A DNA stretch of 64,000 nucleotides from positions 289,015-353,014 of the forward strand of contig LNAC01000772.1 of assembly GCA_002007465.1 (NCBI GenBank), written 5' to 3'. Below are positions 23,095 to 33,520 of this stretch, piece by piece; position 1 is the first letter of the stretch; the number at the start of each line of letters is the position of its first letter. The notes beneath the pieces were generated by a model. It made no database searches. It was given only the letters and a program-made list of their open reading frames with translations, and had not been told where the DNA came from. The position numbers and the translations under genes were made by a program. Origin of the DNA: Ailurus styani. Taxonomy: Eukaryota; Chordata; Mammalia; Carnivora; Ailuridae.

Positions 23095-23416
23095 TTATTT
23101 TTTCCCAGCAACTGTATTTGGACATAGGGTCTTAAATTGAAATGAGGCCACAGGGTGTGGTGCTAATCCGGTATGACTGACATCTTTATAAGAAGAAGAG
23201 ACACCAGGGAAGTATGCACACAGAGGAAAGGCCATGTGTGGTCACAGAGAGAAGACAACCATCTGCAAGCCAAAGAGAAAGGCCTCAAGAGAAGCCAGTC
23301 CTGCCAGCAACTTGATCTTGGACTTGCAGACTCCAAAACCGAGAGATAATCGACTTCTTTAAGCCACTTGGTCTGTGGTGCTTTGTTATGGCTGCCTGAG
23401 CAGACCAGCACCTAGT
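23095..23416 (+). mobile_element. MLT1-type LTR, 5' incomplete
   Basis: CTGTATTTGGACATAGGGTC, CATCTTTATAAGAAGAAGAGACACC, CAACTTGATCTTGGACTTGC and GCTTTGTTATGGCTGCCTGAGCAGACC match an ERVL-MaLR LTR. The first part of the LTR is missing or replaced by the AT-rich tract. Confidence 0.75.
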
Positions 23417-24012
23417 AACTGCAATTCCCATGACTCCTGCTGGAAGGACAGGCTCCTAGGCCACCATGACAGAGAAGAAGAGGCACCAGAGGAAGCAGGT
23501 AGTGGAGGGCATTGCACCAGAGTATTCATCCATAGGCATGTGTCCCATGCTCCCCCACAAGTCGGTGCACGGGAAAACTGCAGAGAAGACAGAAATAAAT
23601 CTCTCTGACACAATACTATGTAACACTCATCTCCTAATAACAGTCTTCTTCAGGGTTTTATACAAAGCAGGCAAACAATTTAGAACACCCTTCTATTTCC
23701 TCAGGTCAATATGGACACAGCTCAGGGTAGATAGGATGTGTGACCATCCTCTCCATGGCAAAAATATGAGGAGTGCACACTGCCCTATGGCCTCCCTGCC
23801 AACTGTAACCCCAACCAGGCAGAGGCCTGCCTCCTCCAGGAACCTAGGACTCTCCTGAGACACTTAGTTTGTATATTTTTTTTACAGTGGCAAGGTTTGA
23901 AATGTCCAAGTCCTTAATACTCTGGATTCCTTCACAGGCAATTAGGAAGTAGCACTATTTAGTATTTCCACAGAATATTCCTCCTAAGGACATGTGCCAG
24001 CCACCCCCTGTA

Positions 24013-24480
24013 GCAACAGGATTCTGAGATGGCCCCAAGATCCCCAGCTCAGTCCTGGTGTTCACACCCCTGCCAGCCTCCCTTGAGTGAGGTAGGGACT
24101 GTGAATGTGGTGGAAATCACTCCTGCTGATGTAACTAGGGTGACCAATCAGTATACTATGACCCAGTCAACAGAGAGACCATCTGGGTGGATCTGACAGA
24201 GCCACAGGAGTCCCATCAATCTGGGCCTAAGGCCAGAGACAGGAAGTCAGACGCTGGAAGTGGCCACAGGGCCAGAGCTGAGAGCACAGGGTCTCAGTCC
24301 TACCTACTGGAGCTGAATTATACCAAGAACCTACAAGAGCCTGGAAGAGGACCCAAGCCTCAGACAAAATCACAGCCCAAGCCTACACCTCAACTGTAGT
24401 ATGGTGAGACTTTGGGCAGAGGACCCAGCCAACCCATGCCTGGACTCCTGATGCCTAGAAACTAATTAATACGCCTGCAT
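24013..24480 (+). mobile_element. ERVL/MaLR-type LTR, left part (split by an L1)
   Basis: GAGATGGCCCCAAGATCC, GGAAGTCAGACGCTGGAAG, GAGCTGAATTATACC, GTGAGACTTTGGGCAGAGGACCCAGCC and GGACTCCTGATGCC match a MaLR/ERVL LTR. Its last bases reappear after the L1 at 24920-24960. Confidence 0.65.
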
Positions 24481-24919
24481 TCCTTTTTTCACAAACAAAA
24501 CCCTATTAGTTTCAGGTGTACATCAAGGTGATTCAATATTTTTATACATTACAAAATGATCCCCATGATAAATGTAATTACCATCTGTCACCACAGAAAG
24601 TTATTACAATATTATTGACTATATTCCCTATGCTGTACATTACATCCCCGCGTCCTATTTACTTTAGAACAGGAAGTATCTACCTCTTAATCCCCTTCAC
24701 GGATTTAGCCAGTCACCTAACCCGCCCCACTCTGGTAACCAACGGTTTATTCTCTGTAACTATGAATCTGTTTCTGTTTTGTTTGTTCATTTGTTTTGTT
24801 CTTTAGATTCCACATTTAAGTGAGATCATACAGTATTTGTCTTTCTCTGACTTATTAACTTAGCATAATACCCTCTAGGTCCATCCGCGTTGTTGCAACA
24901 TTGTTTTTTATTGCTGAGT
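24481..24919 (-). mobile_element. L1 3'UTR fragment inserted into the LTR
   Basis: TATTAGTTTCAGGTGTACATCAAGGTGATTC, TGTACATTACATCC, CCTCTAGGTCCATCC and the complement of AGTGAGATCATACAG are the antisense 3' end of carnivore L1s. Confidence 0.8.
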
Positions 24920-24960
24920 TTGCAGAGATTTGTTGCATAGCAATAAAAAATTAATATGCA
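24920..24960 (+). mobile_element. Right end of the split LTR
   Basis: GAGATTTGTTGCATAGCAATAAAAAATTAATATG matches the canonical LTR end (tttgttacgcagcaatagaaaactaatac) that the left part lacks. Confidence 0.65.
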
Positions 24961-25205
24961 CCATTTCCATCTTCTGCACAGAAGCAGGAGCTAGATGCTT
25001 CTCCTCCTGGCAACTCAATCTTCTACAGTGTGTAACAAACTAAAGATTCTACCTGCAAATACCACAGTTTTATAACCTGCATACTTAAGGAAAAACTACT
25101 TCACAAGAAAAGAATGCACAGCAAGACTGGTTAAAATCCAAACACCCACACAGTGGAAGCCCATCAGAGCGTATGAGTAACATATTAAAATGTGGGGAAA
25201 CCCTG

Positions 25206-25379
25206 GGGCGCCTGGGTGGCTCAGCTGGTTGAGCGTCTGACTCTTGATTTTGGCTCAGGTCATAATCTCCATTTTTGGATCAAGCCCGCATCATCGGGGA
25301 GTCAGCTTGAGATTCTCTCTCTCCTTCTGCCCCTTCCCCCACTCACCCCTTCTCTCCCTCTAAAATAAATAAAATCTTT
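25206..25379 (+). mobile_element. CAN-SINE, older caniform subtype, with 19-bp imperfect duplication
   Basis: The head GGGCGCCTGGGTGGCTCAGC is followed by GAGCGTCTGACTCTTGATTTTGG. AAAATGTGGGGAAACCCTG (25187-25205) recurs at 25380-25398 with two mismatches. Confidence 0.95.
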
Positions 25380-25398
25380 AAAATGGGGGGAAAGCCTG

Positions 25399-26461
25399 AA
25401 AATGTGAAGTCTTGAAATAGTGGCTTTGTTATAAATAACTACAAACATGGTGCACGACTGCTCCACAGAAATGACAACTGGCTCTTCTAATTAGCTGCAA
25501 ATCCCTGCTCTTAATTCCTGAAAGGTCTGAACTCACAGGGCTGAACCAAGATTTCAAAGGTCATAAGTGAAAAAAGTGTGATTCTTTTGAAATGAGGGCA
25601 AAAAAAGTGGGGGTAGAGTGATAAAGATGTCTTATATTTAAAAGAACCAAGTATAAAGCCATAGACGAAAGCAAGTTTTTTCTTAAAAAGCCCTGGCACT
25701 GGTTTTTGTTTTTGTTTTTTGTTGTTGTTGTTGTTGTTTTGTTTTGTTTTGTTTCTGCACCAATCATCTCACTTTGGGGCCTGCTGTTTCCTCAGCTAAA
25801 CAGTGAGAAAGTTAAATAGATGATTTTGAAAATCTGTTCTGAGGCTAATGTGAGCCTTTTGAGATTAATAGATATCCTCTTCTGGGAAAATCTATTACTA
25901 ACATTTTATAATTAGTTGTGCTGAGCTTTTCAGTGTTCATCTGAGCCTTTTTTTGTTCAAAACAGCACAATGCAGCAGTGAAAGAAAAAGAAAACCTGAG
26001 GATGACAAGTGACCAATTTCATTTAAAGACAAGCAGTAAAAAAAATTTTAAGATCGCTTAATTCATCATTTTTAGTTATTTACTATTTAGGCTGAGTTAA
26101 ACTATTTATTTGTACTAGTTAGGTTTTTAAGTTTCTTTAGTAAACAATGGCCTAAGAGGAGGTAGCTGACTTACAGAATTTACAGGAATTACTTCAAGTA
26201 GTTGAAAGCATGTTTTCCCTGGAGATCACTGTTACTTTCATGCAGCATTTCTTCATGAATACAGGGTTCAAGATATACTGTTCTAAAATGTGTTGTTAAG
26301 GTTTTATTTTTTGAAAGGCATTAGAATCTTCACCCATTGCACCCTCACTAACGCCAGATCTCTCCACTGTTTAAGGTGTCTCTGCTGTGGTTCAGGGTTT
26401 TCAACAATGTCTTTATAAATCTCTCCAATGTAGTGAAGGTGGATCTATTTCATAAGAACAA
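25399..26461. other. Low-copy intron with a GTT-rich simple repeat
   Basis: A (GTTTTT)/(GTT)n tract lies at 25702-25755. Nothing else was recognised. Confidence 0.5.
25702..25755. repeat. GTT/GTTTT simple repeat
   Basis: TTTTTGTTTTTTGTTGTTG into TTTTGTTTTGTTTTGTTTC. Confidence 0.9.
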
Positions 26462-26478
26462 ACAAACTTTGATCAAGT

Positions 26479-26680
26479 TTTTTTTTTAAAAGATTTTATT
26501 TATTTATTTGACACAGAGAGAGAGAGATCAGATCACAAGTAGGCAGAGAGGCAGAGAGAGAGGAGGAAGCAGGCTCCCTGCTGAGCAGAGAGCCTGATGC
26601 GGGCCTCGATCCCAGGACCCTGAGATCATGACCTGACCCGAAAGCAGAGGCTTTAACCCACTGAGCCACCCAGGTGCCCA
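26479..26680 (-). mobile_element. CAN-SINE with 17-bp target-site duplication
   Basis: AAACTTTGATCAAGTTT (26462-26478) and AAACTTCAATCAAGTTT (26681-26697) differ at two bases. Mustelid-type body. Confidence 0.96.
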
Positions 26681-26699
26681 AAACTTCAATCAAGTTTAA

Positions 26700-27737
26700 A
26701 AAAAAAAAAAGCTTTGCAGAATATGAAATCATACTTTCACCTTTAATATGTTGTTTTCCAGTAGATTTGCATTTAAGTTATTGGCTGTAATTTTCCCTAA
26801 CAATAACAGAGCATTTTTTTTAAAGGTGACAACAGATTCTGAACTTGTCACAACCAGTCAACATCCCTGGTGACCCACTGCCACTCCTTGTACAAGGACA
26901 GTCACAATAATAATTGTATCGTCACTGATTGTCTCTGAACACATGAACGAACTCATTCTGTTTTAAAGGGTTCTCCCAGGCTTCGGAAAGAGGGAAACTC
27001 ATTTCTGGTTCCACACACAAGTTACTCCTCAGGTGTAACATGACATGATCATTCAAGTTTTGTGACACTGTCATCAACACAGAGTAGCAGCAGGTGTTCA
27101 CAGGACCGTGCTGCCCACAAAACAACAATATGCCACGTGCCTGGAGCTGCCACCTGCCGGCTTTCAGGGTATCTTACAGTTGGAGATGCTTGCCTCTTCG
27201 ATTTTTTAGTATTTGAGAAGATAAATGAAAAGTCTGATATGCCTGTAACATGCATAAACATTTGATTTTCTTACCCTTACATTTCTAACAACTTCCTATG
27301 GCCATATTTTAGTGTAAACTTTGCTACATTGTAAAAATGTCAGCCTTAATTCAATGGCAAATCATTTTCACAGCTACACATGGGAACCCCACTCCTGCCT
27401 TCCCACCATTCACCACACCCACACCCTGCTCATGTGCTGGAAGTCGGGTGGACAGGGTAACAGAGGCACATCTCACTTGCCTCCCTTGCTTTCTCTCCTC
27501 CTTTAAAAGTGTCTCTTCTCTAATAAGACTAGTAAACAAAGGAATATCTTGGGTGGGGATGGGTAAGAAAGAAAGTGAGGAAGAGAAGAGATGCAGGATT
27601 GTGGTGTTTTTTTTTTTTTTAAGGTTTGAGCACTATAATTTTTAAGTACAATTTAATGCTAAAGCAAGAACACTTGTTTTGATTAGGCAATTGGGGACTG
27701 ATTCCTAGAAAAGTGGACATCTAGATTTAGATCCTCA
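26700..27737. other. Low-copy intron
   Basis: No exon or repeat family recognised. A T run lies at 27607. Confidence 0.5.
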
Positions 27738-27754
27738 AGGATGAAAAGAATCTT

Positions 27755-27950
27755 TTTCTTTTCTTTTTTAAATTTTTAAAAAATATTTGAGAAAGAGCAT
27801 GAATTGGGGGGACAGGCAGAGGGACAAGCAGACTCCTGTTGAGTATAGAGCCTGACATGGGGCTGGAGGTAGGGCTTGATCCCACAACCCTGAGATCATG
27901 ACCTGAGCTAAAGTCAGACACTTAACCGACTGAGCCACCCAGGCACCCCA
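27755..27950 (-). mobile_element. CAN-SINE, diverged, with 17-bp target-site duplication
   Basis: AGGATGAAAAGAATCTT (27738-27754) is repeated at 27951-27967 with one mismatch. Body AGTATAGAGCCTGAC and GACTGAGCCACCCAGGCACCCC. Confidence 0.95.
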
Positions 27951-28105
27951 GGGATGAAAAGAATCTTAGCTTAAGCCATACTCCATGCTACCCCAAGAGG
28001 ACTACTTATGTTAAAGAGTGGAATTTAGACAGAGATTGGAAAGGCAGCGCCCAAATCAAAGATAGGGCAGAGCTGGATCAAAAGATGGATCAAAAGATAT
28101 AATGA

Positions 28106-28296
28106 GGGCACCTGGGTGTCTCAGTCAGTTAAGCATCTGCCTTCCGCTCAGGTCATTATCTCAGGGTCCTGGAATCAAGCCCCACTCAGGTTCTCTGCTC
28201 AGCGGGAATCTGCTTCTCCTTCTCACTCTCCCTCTGTGTGCGCTCTCTCTCTCTCTTGCTCTCTCTCAAATAAATAAATAAAAATCTTCTAAAAGA
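28106..28296 (+). mobile_element. CAN-SINE (older subtype)
   Basis: GGGCACCTGGGTGTCTCAGTCAGTTAAGC head, a CT-rich middle and a CAAATAAATAAATAAAAATCTT tail. Confidence 0.93.
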
Positions 28297-28396
28297 AAAG
28301 AAATCATGAGATTCAGAAATAGAAACAGGAAGAAAAGATGGGCAGGGAAGTTTACCTATATAATCTATGTGACTGGACACCATTGTGAATGATTAG

Positions 28397-29238
28397 ATGA
28401 AAATGGCATGTGATGAACAGACATTTCTCCAAAGAAGACATAGAACTGGCCAACAGACATGTGAAAAAATGCTCGGCATCAGGGAAATACAAATCAAATC
28501 CACCGTGAGATACCACCTCACACCAGTCAGAATGGCTAAAATCAACAAATCAGGAAACAACAAATATTGGCAAGGATGCAGCAAAAGGGGTTGCAACCAC
28601 TCTGGAAAACAGTATGGAGTTTCCTCAAAAAGTTGAAAATAGAGCCACCCTACACCCCAGCAATTTGCACTACTGGATATTTTCCCCAAAGTTACAAATG
28701 TAATGATTCAAAGGGGCACCCACACCCCAATGTTTAGAGCAGCAATGTCCACAATAGCCAAACCATGGAATGCCAACAGATAAATGGATAAAGAAAATGT
28801 GGTATATATACACAATGTTATATTACTCAGCCATCAAAAAATGAAATATTGCTATTTGCAACGACATGGAAGGAACTAGAGGATATTATGCTGAGCAAAA
28901 CAAGTCAGTCAGAGAAAGACAAATAGGATATGATTTCACTCACTTGTGGAATTTAAGAAACAAAAGAGATGAACATAGGGGAAGGAGGGAAAAATAAAAT
29001 AAGACAAAACCAAAGAGGGAAACAAACCATAAGAGACTCTTAATCATAGTAAAAAAACAGGGTTGTTGGAGGGGTGGGGGTGAGGGGATGGAGTAACTGG
29101 GTGATGGACATTAAGGAGGGCACGTGATGTAATGAACACGGGGTATTATATAAGACTGATGAATCACTGACCTCTACCTCTGAAACTAATAATATACTAT
29201 ATATTAATTGAAGTTAAATAAATAAATAAATAAATAAA
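28397..29238 (+). mobile_element. 5'-truncated carnivore L1: ORF2 end plus 3'UTR
   Basis: The first part translates as a degraded ORF2 C-terminus ([20 protein letters not shown], then [13 protein letters not shown]). The 3'UTR follows (AGCAATGTCCACAATAGCC, GATAAATGGATAAAGAAAATG, CTAATAATATACTATATATT) and ends in an (AAAT)n tail at 29217-29238. No intact ORF remains. Confidence 0.93.
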
Positions 29239-29989
29239 AGAATGGGCGTGTGAGTATCCCCATCTCCAGCCCCAGCAGCCAGAATGTGGATACCACTGAC
29301 TTTACCCGGGAGTGGGTCCACTGTGGGAAGGAAAAGAGTCCAATTATGATCTCTTCAAGGTGCTGGTGGGATATGTGGGTTGGGCTTGTAGGAGATACCC
29401 ACAGCTTTGAAGATAAAGGCAAATAAACATAGGAATTTGGACCTCATGGCATGGAGTTGACCAGTCCCCTACTGCGGATGCCATCACTGAGATTACCAGA
29501 TAGATCATCTTCTATTATCTTTTTTTTCCACCTTCTACTATCTTCTTAGAAGGAAACAGTGATGAGGGCTAAAAATGGGACCATGAAGGGTAGGTCAGTG
29601 ATGAGATAGGGAAGCCAGCAGGGGTAGCTGGGCAGGAGTCCAAAGTGCCATGTCTTCCATTGCCATATTTTCATTTGTTTCTTTGAAAAGGCAACTTTTA
29701 TGGCACACACCTGAAATGGCACACCCACTAAGATCAAAGGTCACCTTTCCAAACATTCCTGGTACTTTGTATCCATTCAGACCTATTCACCACTGAAGCA
29801 CATTTCATGCCCAGTTCAAGTGAGAGTTCAGTCTTTGGAAAGACTAAAAGATGTTGTCCAGAAATGGGCCTCCTATCTGAGGACAAATCTTTCAGCCAAC
29901 ACCAGCTAGAGGTCTAGGCACCAAACCCTGTCAGTATTGATCCATAATTGTCTTAATAATAACAAAAGAACAATAAATACAAATTCCCT

Positions 29990-30175
29990 TCACACCACTC
30001 ATTATGAACCAGGAAATGTGCGTTTTATATCCTTTATCTATCAGTGAGACCTCACACAATCCTAACTAATATTCCCATTTACAGACATTAGAAATAGAGG
30101 TGGAATGACCTGCCCAAAGTCATAAGCCAGGAAGACAGACTAAGGACCAGGGACCATGAAGCCTCCCAGACATCT
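29990..30175 (-). repeat. MIR fragment
   Basis: TTATATCCTTTATCTATCAGTGAGACCTCACACAATCC, CCCATTTACAGACATTAGAAATAGAGG and GACCTGCCCAAAGTCATAAGCCAG follow the antisense MIR order. Confidence 0.6.
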
Positions 30176-31272
30176 GGTTTTGAAAGTACATCTGATCTGG
30201 TGGCTTAAAGGAGGGACAACTAAAACTCCTAAAGGAGTTGTCTGGTGACAACTTTGCAAAATTCCAAGCCAAAAACTGTATTTTTCCTTTTAAATTATGC
30301 AGGCCGGAGACCAATGTGGTCTGAAAATAAAATACTGCTATGCTTGAATAAGGGTGGAAAGGCAGACAGTTCCAGACCTATGCAGTGTATGACACAGACA
30401 CAGAATAACAAATCTCAGCCCATTTGCCTAAACACCTGCCTATTTGCAAACAACCAGAGCAGCCACGGTTAGAAGTCACCAAATTGTGGTCTCTGCTACA
30501 AACTGGGAAGTGCGCCCTAAATGGGCCTTGGGAGATTGAGAGATGAGCTCATCACTAACTGAGACCACCTGTGGCCAAGAGCCTCTGAGCTTTGGCACCC
30601 TGAAGGACACACCACATACCTCGGGCCTCTGACTCTGGGGAGACCCCTCTGGAACTGAAGGGCAGTTGGTGGGTTGTCGCTGAGGCAGGAGAACAGTATT
30701 TTCTCATGGCCTCAGAATGACCTGGTGGCTTTGACAAGTGCTCCCAACTTAGGTCGGGCACACATGGCACTTTGGGAGACAAGGCTATGGACCAAAGTGC
30801 TCATTTTCAAATACAGCAGCTCCCCTACCATAGGCGTCTTACAGGTCACTTCTGTGCAAAGCTACCCCACCCTTTCCTGAAAAATCCCTCTTCCAGAGAA
30901 TATTTACAAACAATTCTAGGCAGCTGGCTCTGGAATGATCAATAATGACTGGTGATGCCTCACATCTGGCCTGTGCTCCCACTGAGCGTTAGAAGCCCGA
31001 GCACAGGGACTCTCTTGCCAAGTTAATGACTCACCTTCTACTAAGAGGTGCAGGGGAAGGAGAAGGCTTGGGGTTCAGGAGCCTGAACTTCAGCACCTCA
31101 GGTGCCTGGTCTATAAATGGGAGTCTGTCTTCCTACAGAAACTGTTCACACCTAACCCCCAGCAGCCTTCATTCTGGTCCCACAGGCTTCCTACTCTCCA
31201 GGTGGGCATCAGACTGTCCCCAGGGACCTCCCAATTGAGCAAGGCCACAGTCTCTATTTTGACATTACCTTC

Positions 31273-31275
<3 letters not shown>

Positions 31276-31318
<43 letters not shown>
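31276..31318. repeat. (TG)n microsatellite
   Basis: About 21 uninterrupted TG units. Confidence 0.97.
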
Positions 31319-31319
<1 letters not shown>

Positions 31320-32316
31320 TTTTTCCCCAGTATTATTTTTGAAGCAAGTGTTGGATTTTTGACTAATAAAATCAGAAATACAACAAATGACTAACAAGTT
31401 ACACCTTACATTTGATTTGTGGTTTGGACGTAAAGCGAGAGCTGCTATTTTGTTTTCTAAACTTAGAAAGAGGGTATAGTCATTCATAGTTTTAAGTGAA
31501 ATAGAGCACCCAGATAGGTAGAAACGTATTGAAAATTAGATTACATGCTTAGCACCGTTCTATACTGTTTCATTGGTACAGAGCAATTAATCCCTGTAAA
31601 AAGAAAGTTCTTTTCCAAACATCAAATTGATTTTGCCCTGTCGGTTTGCCACATTTCCTGTTGGTAAAATATTCCATGGAGGAGACAGGCACATTGCAAC
31701 TAAAGTTGTATTTCATTTACTAAACCAACAAAAACAGAATTGGTAGAAATTTCTGGAAACTTTGCGTCTTACAAGAGACAAGACAGGTGAATGCATCATC
31801 TTCTCTTGAATAGTTCAAGGTTGAGCTAGGTTCAAAGGTAAAGTATCTAGAAAGATCCACAGAACACTTTTTTAAGAAAAAGGGAAGACCACAGAATGAA
31901 CCTAACATGCCAACCAACTAGTCTGAGGCCTCCCCAGCTTGGGCAGGCTTTAGAACTCCTGGACCAGGAAAGGGAGAGCTGCGTAACACATTTTAAGCAA
32001 AAAGGAGAAACCAGGACACAGTGAGGCAAGCCCTAAATGGGAGGTTCACAGCAAGTGATCCAAGAACCTCGTGGAATAATCATCAGTGCCAAGGCCTGAT
32101 GCCTTGGGGATAAGAAAATCCTTCATGGAATTTATTTTTCATATTGTGAACAAACAAAGGCGCATGTGCAGAGCATAAGGAGAGAGACAGAGACGGGAAA
32201 TTCTCACAGCCCTTTAGAAAGATCCATGGAGACTCTAAAATTACCCCAAATTTAATAAACCCTCATTATTCAACAGGCAGAAGTATAGAGTCCAAAATGA
32301 GAGACAGTGGCTTTAA

Positions 32317-32543
32317 AGCAGGGGATCTCAACCTCAGCACAAATGATATTTGGGCCAGATAATTCTTTGTCATAGAGGGCTGGGCATCTTGCTTTTTTGC
32401 AGCATCCCTGGCCTCTACCCAGGAAATGCCAGCAATGCGTCCCTCCCCACAAGTTGTAACAGCCAGAAATGGCTCCAGACATTGCCAAATACCTCCTGGG
32501 GGACAAAATTATCCCAGATTGAGAAGCACTGCTTCAAAGCACC
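32317..32543 (-). mobile_element. MER20 (hAT-Charlie non-autonomous DNA transposon)
   Basis: GATCTCAACCTCAGCACAAATGATATTTGGGCCAGATAATTC, GCAGCATCCCTGGCCTCTACCC, GGCTCCAGACATTGCCAAAT, and GATTGAGAAGCACTGC at the end. Terminal inverted-repeat-like ends are visible at both sides, so the copy is near full length. Confidence 0.9.
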
Positions 32544-33301
32544 TGGGACACACATTCTGGAAAATGGATTATTAAGTAAACATTTACAGGTCCAACATAT
32601 TTTAAAAATCATACACGTGAGAACTCAGCACTGAAACAGAAATGGCAAAATCTGCTGCAGGAACTTGACCCAAATATGTTGTGCAACATCCAGAATGTGT
32701 CTTCTTTCTACCCTAAATTGAAACATCTGCTCCTCTGGTGAGACATGCTAATGGCTTCTGAAAGTCAGAGTCAGTGATAGTTGGCAGTGATTTTTCTTCA
32801 GTGAATCTTGTGATAGCAAAATTACCAAAGGTATGGTAGTTTAATCCATATGTATGAAGTATATTTTCTAAAATACTTGTTATTCCAGATATGTCTTAAA
32901 AGTTATATGTATAGTAAGAAATGCTCCAGATATGTGACGAAGGACATGTGTGCATTGAGGAGGCTGCTCAAATGAGTCAAGATGAAGAAAAATATTGACC
33001 CCTCTGAGATAAAGTCAGAAGGTACTGAAGGGTGTCCTCACAGAATTCTCCCATATAACAAGGACCTCAGGCTTCTTTAGAATGAAGACAAGATAGATGC
33101 AGTTTCTCAGCCTACACTGTACTATGCTGGGACCACACAATTATTTGCTACAATGCAACACTGCCTATGCAGAAGAAATAATATTTCCTAGGAAATGTAC
33201 TAGTATGTGACAGCAAAATGATACCTTAAAACAAGATCACTTAGAAAATGCCTGGTGAGTTTCAACATATAACATTTTTTTTTTTTGACAAATCATTTCT
33301 A
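32544..33301. other. Low-copy intron
   Basis: Nothing recognised. Confidence 0.5.
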
Positions 33302-33313
33302 CTGCAGTCTTTT

Positions 33314-33508
33314 TTTTTTTCTTTAAGATTTTATTTATTTGACAGAGAGAGACACAGCGAGAGAGGGACACACAAGCAGGGGGAGTAGGAGAGGAAGAAG
33401 CAGGGCCCCTGCCAAGCAGGGAGCCCGATGTGGGGCTTGATCCCAGGAACCTGGGCTCATGACCTGAGCCGAAGGCAGACGCTTAACAACTGAGCCACCC
33501 AGGTGTCC
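33314..33508 (-). mobile_element. CAN-SINE with 12-bp target-site duplication
   Basis: CTGCAGTCTTTT at 33302-33313 and 33509-33520. Body GCAGGGAGCCCGATGTGGGGCTTG and head complement CCACCCAGGTGTCC. Confidence 0.95.
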
Positions 33509-33520
33509 CTGCAGTCTTTT

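Larger units (their letters stand above)
29239..32316. other. Low-copy intron with a MIR and a TG array
   Basis: Holds a MIR-type fragment at about 29990-30175 and a TG microsatellite at 31276. No exon recognised. Confidence 0.5.

Noticed and set aside
28397..28636. 79-codon ORF with [18 protein letters not shown]
   Set aside because: This is the degraded C-terminus of L1 ORF2 in a truncated L1, not a host gene.
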